Assembly: GCF_013366375.1 (NCBI RefSeq)
Contig: NZ_JABWMJ010000001.1
Coordinates: 806,001 to 870,000 of the forward strand
DNA: 64,000 nucleotides
Direction of reading: 5' to 3'
Source: Rhizobacter koreensis
Lineage (GTDB): Bacteria; Pseudomonadota; Gammaproteobacteria; Burkholderiales; Burkholderiaceae_C
Of this stretch, positions 61,255 through 64,000 are shown one piece after another. The translations under genes and the position numbers were made by a program. How positions within the stretch are numbered: the first letter of the stretch is position 1; each line of letters begins with the position of its first letter. The notes beneath the pieces were generated by a model, which worked only from the letters and a program-made list of their open reading frames with translations, was not told the DNA's origin and made no database searches.

Positions 61255-62142
61255 ATGCAGAGTCTCCCGGACACCCTGTGCTACCTGAACGGCGAGTACG
61301 GCCCGCTGCGCGACGCCAAGGTGTCGGTGCTCGACCGCGGCTTCGTCTTCGGTGACGGCATCTACGAGGTCGTGCCGGTCTACGCCGGCAAGCTGTTCCG
61401 CTTCGCCGAGCACATGGCGCGGCTCGCGCGGAGCCTGCAGAAGGTGCGCATCGCGAACCCGCTCGACAGCGCGGGCTGGCTCGAGCGCTGCCGGCGCCTG
61501 ATCGCCGCGCTCGCCGAGCAGACCGGCGCGACCGACCAGCTCGTCTACATCCAGGTCACGCGTGGCGTCGCCGCGCGCGACCACGTGATGGTCGAGGGCG
61601 TTGCGCCCACGGTCTTCATGATGGTCAACGCGATGCGCCCGGCGACCGCCGAGCAGCGTCACCACGGCGTCGCCTGCGTGACCGCGCGCGACTTCCGCTG
61701 GGAGCGCGGCGACATCAAGAGCATTTCGCTGCTCGGCAACGTGCTCGCGCGCCAGATGTCGGCCGACCGCGGTGCGCTCGAGACGATCATGTTCCGTGAC
61801 CACTTCCTCACCGAGGCGGCCGCGAGCAACGTGTGGATCGTCCACGAGGGCGCGGTGCTCGGCCCGCCCAAGAGCGAGCACGTGCTCGAGGGCATCCGCT
61901 ACGAGCTGATCCGCGAGCTCTGCGAGGAGGTCGGGATCGCGTTCAACCTGCGCCCGATTCCCGAGGCCGACGTCTTCGTGGCCGACGAGATCCTGCTCAG
62001 CTCGGCCACCAAGGAGGTGCTGCCGGTGACCATGCTCGATGGCGAAAGCGTCGGCCACGGCGCGCTGCGCGGCAAACCTGGCCCGGTCTACGCACGCCTC
62101 TACGAGGCCTACCAGCGCGCCAAGGTGCTGCAGTCGATCTGA
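61255..62142 (+). CDS. D-amino acid aminotransferase (class IV PLP enzyme)
   Basis: The 295-residue class IV fold protein has LNGEYGPLRDAKVSVLDRGFVFGDGIYEVVPVY at the N-terminus. The PLP lysine is Lys155 in RGDIKSISLLGN, and the phosphate-binding site is TEAAASNVWIV. It could make D-Ala/D-Glu for peptidoglycan, which suits its place directly after the carboxypeptidase, or act as a branched-chain-type transaminase. The DUF493 gene follows within 4 bp. Confidence 0.85.
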   Translation: MQSLPDTLCYLNGEYGPLRDAKVSVLDRGFVFGDGIYEVVPVYAGKLFRFAEHMARLARSLQKVRIANPLDSAGWLERCRRLIAALAEQTGATDQLVYIQVTRGVAARDHVMVEGVAPTVFMMVNAMRPATAEQRHHGVACVTARDFRWERGDIKSISLLGNVLARQMSADRGALETIMFRDHFLTEAAASNVWIVHEGAVLGPPKSEHVLEGIRYELIRELCEEVGIAFNLRPIPEADVFVADEILLSSATKEVLPVTMLDGESVGHGALRGKPGPVYARLYEAYQRAKVLQSI

Positions 62143-62146
62143 ATCC

Positions 62147-62428
62147 ATGGCCGACACCCCGAACACCCCCGAGCCGTCGCTCATCGAATACCCGTCGCGC
62201 TTCCCGATCAAGGTGATGGGCGTCAACGCCGACGGCTTCGTCCACGCCATCACCAGCATCGCGCGCCAGTTCGACCCCACGTTCGACGCGACCACGGTCG
62301 AGCTGCGCCCGAGCAAGGACCAGACGTACCTCGGCGTCACCGTGACCATCACCGCGCGCAGCCGCGAGCAGCTCGACGAGCTGTACCGCACGCTGTCGAC
62401 GCACCCGATGGTGAAGGTGGTGCTGTGA
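62147..62428 (+). CDS. DUF493 family protein (YbeD)
   Basis: The 93-residue single ferredoxin-like domain has IEYPSRFPIKVMGVNADGFVHAITSIARQFD and RSREQLDELYRTLSTHPMVKVVL. YbeD lies next to lipB in many proteobacteria, and its fold resembles an allosteric regulatory domain. Its precise role is unknown. Confidence 0.88.
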   Translation: MADTPNTPEPSLIEYPSRFPIKVMGVNADGFVHAITSIARQFDPTFDATTVELRPSKDQTYLGVTVTITARSREQLDELYRTLSTHPMVKVVL

Positions 62429-62537
62429 GGCGGGCGCGCTGCGCTGCAGCCTGATTCGGACCCGTCCCACTCGGCCCGCTGGGCGCGGTTGGTGACCGGT
62501 CACGTGACGGCGCCGTTCCCTTGAGCGTGCTTCATCG

Positions 62538-63209
62538 ATGACGCGCCCGCTCGTCAGGCGCCTGGGCCGCGCCGACTACGCCGCCACCCTCGGCGCGATG
62601 CGCGCGTTCACCGCGGCGCGCGACGCCGGCACGCCCGACGAGATCTGGCTTTGCGAGCACCCGCCGGTCTACACGCTCGGCGTCGCCGGCCAGACGCGGC
62701 ACATCCACGACGCCGGGCAGGTGCCGGTGGTGCGCACCGAGCGCGGCGGCCAGGTCACGTACCACGGGCCGGGACAGGTCGTCGCCTACCCGCTCGTCGA
62801 CCTGAAGCGGCTCGGCATCTACGTCAAGGAATACGTCTACCGCCTCGAGCGCGCGCTGCTCGCGACGCTCGAGAGCGTCGGCGTCACCGGCCACCGGGTC
62901 GCCGGCGCGCCGGGCATCTACGTGAACCTTGCCGACCCGTTCGGCCACGCCGCACGCGTCGAGCCCGGGCCTGATCCGTTCGCCGGCCTCGGCAAGATCG
63001 CCGCGCTGGGCGTCAAGGTGACGCGCCACTGCACCTTTCACGGGGTCGCCCTCAACGTCGCGATGGACCTGGCGCCGTTCCTCGCCATCGATCCGTGCGG
63101 CTATGCCGGCCTGCGCACGGTCGACCTCGCGAGCCTGGGCGTCGCCGCCGACCCGGAAGCGGTCGCGACGACGCTCGGCGAGCGCCTTGCCGGATACCTC
63201 GGCAGCTGA
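62538..63209 (+). CDS. lipB: octanoyltransferase LipB
   Basis: The 223-residue protein shows the LipB blocks [22 protein letters not shown], the signature [36 protein letters not shown], and the catalytic Lys in [25 protein letters not shown], with the Cys in TRHCTFHG. It moves octanoyl groups from acyl carrier protein to lipoyl domains. lipA lies 105 bp downstream. Confidence 0.92.
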   Translation: MTRPLVRRLGRADYAATLGAMRAFTAARDAGTPDEIWLCEHPPVYTLGVAGQTRHIHDAGQVPVVRTERGGQVTYHGPGQVVAYPLVDLKRLGIYVKEYVYRLERALLATLESVGVTGHRVAGAPGIYVNLADPFGHAARVEPGPDPFAGLGKIAALGVKVTRHCTFHGVALNVAMDLAPFLAIDPCGYAGLRTVDLASLGVAADPEAVATTLGERLAGYLGS

Positions 63210-63314
63210 TCCCGCCTTTGCCGATCCGCGAGAATGCGGGTCGGCGCGCGGGCGGGCGCGCCCGGCTCGCGTCGCGAGCGCCCTCCGCGCCGCCCGCCGA
63301 ACCACGCCACGCCC

Positions 63315-64000
63315 ATGTCGACCGTCAACGCCCCCGAAGCCTCGAACCCCGCGCCGGTCGCCTACGACCCGACGGTCAAGCAGAAGTCGGGCGCCAAGAC
63401 TTCGCGCATCCCGATCAAGGTCGTCGCGGCCGAGACGCTGAAGAAGCCCGACTGGATCCGCGTGAAGGCCGGCTCGGCGACGACGCGGTTCTACGAGATC
63501 AAGCAGATCCTGCGCGAGCACCGCCTGCACACCGTGTGCGAGGAAGCGTCGTGCCCGAACATCGGCGAGTGCTTCGGCGCCGGCACCGCGACCTTCATGA
63601 TCATGGGCGACAAGTGCACGCGGCGCTGCCCGTTCTGCGACGTCGGCCACGGCCGCCCGGACCCGCTCGACGCCGACGAACCGCTCAATCTCGCCAAGAC
63701 GATCGCCGCGCTGAGACTCAAGTACGTCGTGATCACCAGCGTCGACCGCGACGACCTGCGCGACGGCGGCGCCGGCCACTTCGTCGCCTGCATCGAGAAG
63801 GTGCGCGAGCTCTCGCCCGAGACGCGCATCGAGATCCTGACGCCCGACTTCCGCGGCCGCATGGACCGCGCGCTCGAGATCCTGAAGGCGGCGCCGCCGG
63901 ACGTGATGAACCACAACCTCGAGACCGCGCCGCGCCTCTACAAGGAAGCACGCCCGGGCTCGGACTACGCGTACTCGCTGAACCTGCTCAAGCGCTTCAA
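63315..64000 (+). CDS. lipA: lipoyl synthase LipA, cut by the window edge
   Basis: The frame from the ATG at 63315 stays open to the last base (228 codons). The first cluster motif is [12 protein letters not shown], binding the auxiliary 4Fe-4S cluster used as the sulfur donor. The radical-SAM motif is [10 protein letters not shown]. Later blocks [28 protein letters not shown] and [12 protein letters not shown] are typical of LipA. The C-terminus lies beyond the window. It adds two sulfur atoms to octanoyl groups made by LipB. Confidence 0.93.
   Translation, partial: MSTVNAPEASNPAPVAYDPTVKQKSGAKTSRIPIKVVAAETLKKPDWIRVKAGSATTRFYEIKQILREHRLHTVCEEASCPNIGECFGAGTATFMIMGDKCTRRCPFCDVGHGRPDPLDADEPLNLAKTIAALRLKYVVITSVDRDDLRDGGAGHFVACIEKVRELSPETRIEILTPDFRGRMDRALEILKAAPPDVMNHNLETAPRLYKEARPGSDYAYSLNLLKRF

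Overview
The window is a chromosomal piece of a high-GC proteobacterium. The GC-rich third codon positions, a DUF1840 gene, PhoH followed by YbeY, and the order D-Ala carboxypeptidase / D-amino-acid transaminase / DUF493 / lipB / lipA point to a free-living betaproteobacterium of the Burkholderiales. About 64 genes cover almost all of it. I see no tRNA, rRNA, insertion sequence, prophage or CRISPR array. The only stretch of foreign-looking composition is around an HNH-nuclease gene near 15.2-15.9 kb.

The left half (about 2.7-31.7 kb) is mostly for uptake and breakdown of plant-derived aromatics. Two tannase/feruloyl-esterase-type lipoproteins (3698-5401 and 18455-20242) can release phenolic acids. 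A long tight operon (5638-15222) holds a crotonase, a feruloyl-CoA synthase-like ligase, an SDR dehydrogenase, a hotdog thioesterase, a complete branched-chain-type (HAAT) ABC importer with a fused permease-ATPase, and a MarR regulator. A second HAAT importer is split: a lone binding protein at 20478-21665 and binding-protein-less permease/ATPase genes at 28298-31686. Between them is a five-gene overlapping operon (21790-25515) in which a SCO copper chaperone and a cupredoxin-like membrane protein lie inside a NitT/TauT-type ABC importer. It is followed by DUF72, serine hydrolase and VOC genes on the other strand.

The middle (32-44.5 kb) has a GH2 glycosidase, a TerC membrane protein, 4-hydroxybenzoate 3-monooxygenase (pobA) overlapped by a zinc-ribbon membrane protein, glutaryl-CoA dehydrogenase, an HD-GYP protein with a near-perfect sigma-28 promoter, cyclopropane fatty acid synthase, DUF1840, a PEBP-family protein, a histidine phosphatase and an isoaspartyl methyltransferase. 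A third HAAT importer led by an IclR regulator follows (44721-50365).

The right end (50.5-64 kb) is housekeeping: ruvB and ruvA separated by an opposite-strand copper chaperone gene, phoH-ybeY, corA, hemB facing hemJ, VanZ, a 2Fe-2S ferredoxin, an alpha/beta hydrolase, a PBP5/6-type carboxypeptidase, a D-amino-acid transaminase, DUF493, lipB and the start of lipA, which runs off the edge.

The items most worth a second look are the SCO/cupredoxin ABC operon, the sigma-28 promoter ahead of the HD-GYP gene, loss of both motif cysteines in the second tannase, and hairpins directly after two ABC binding-protein genes.
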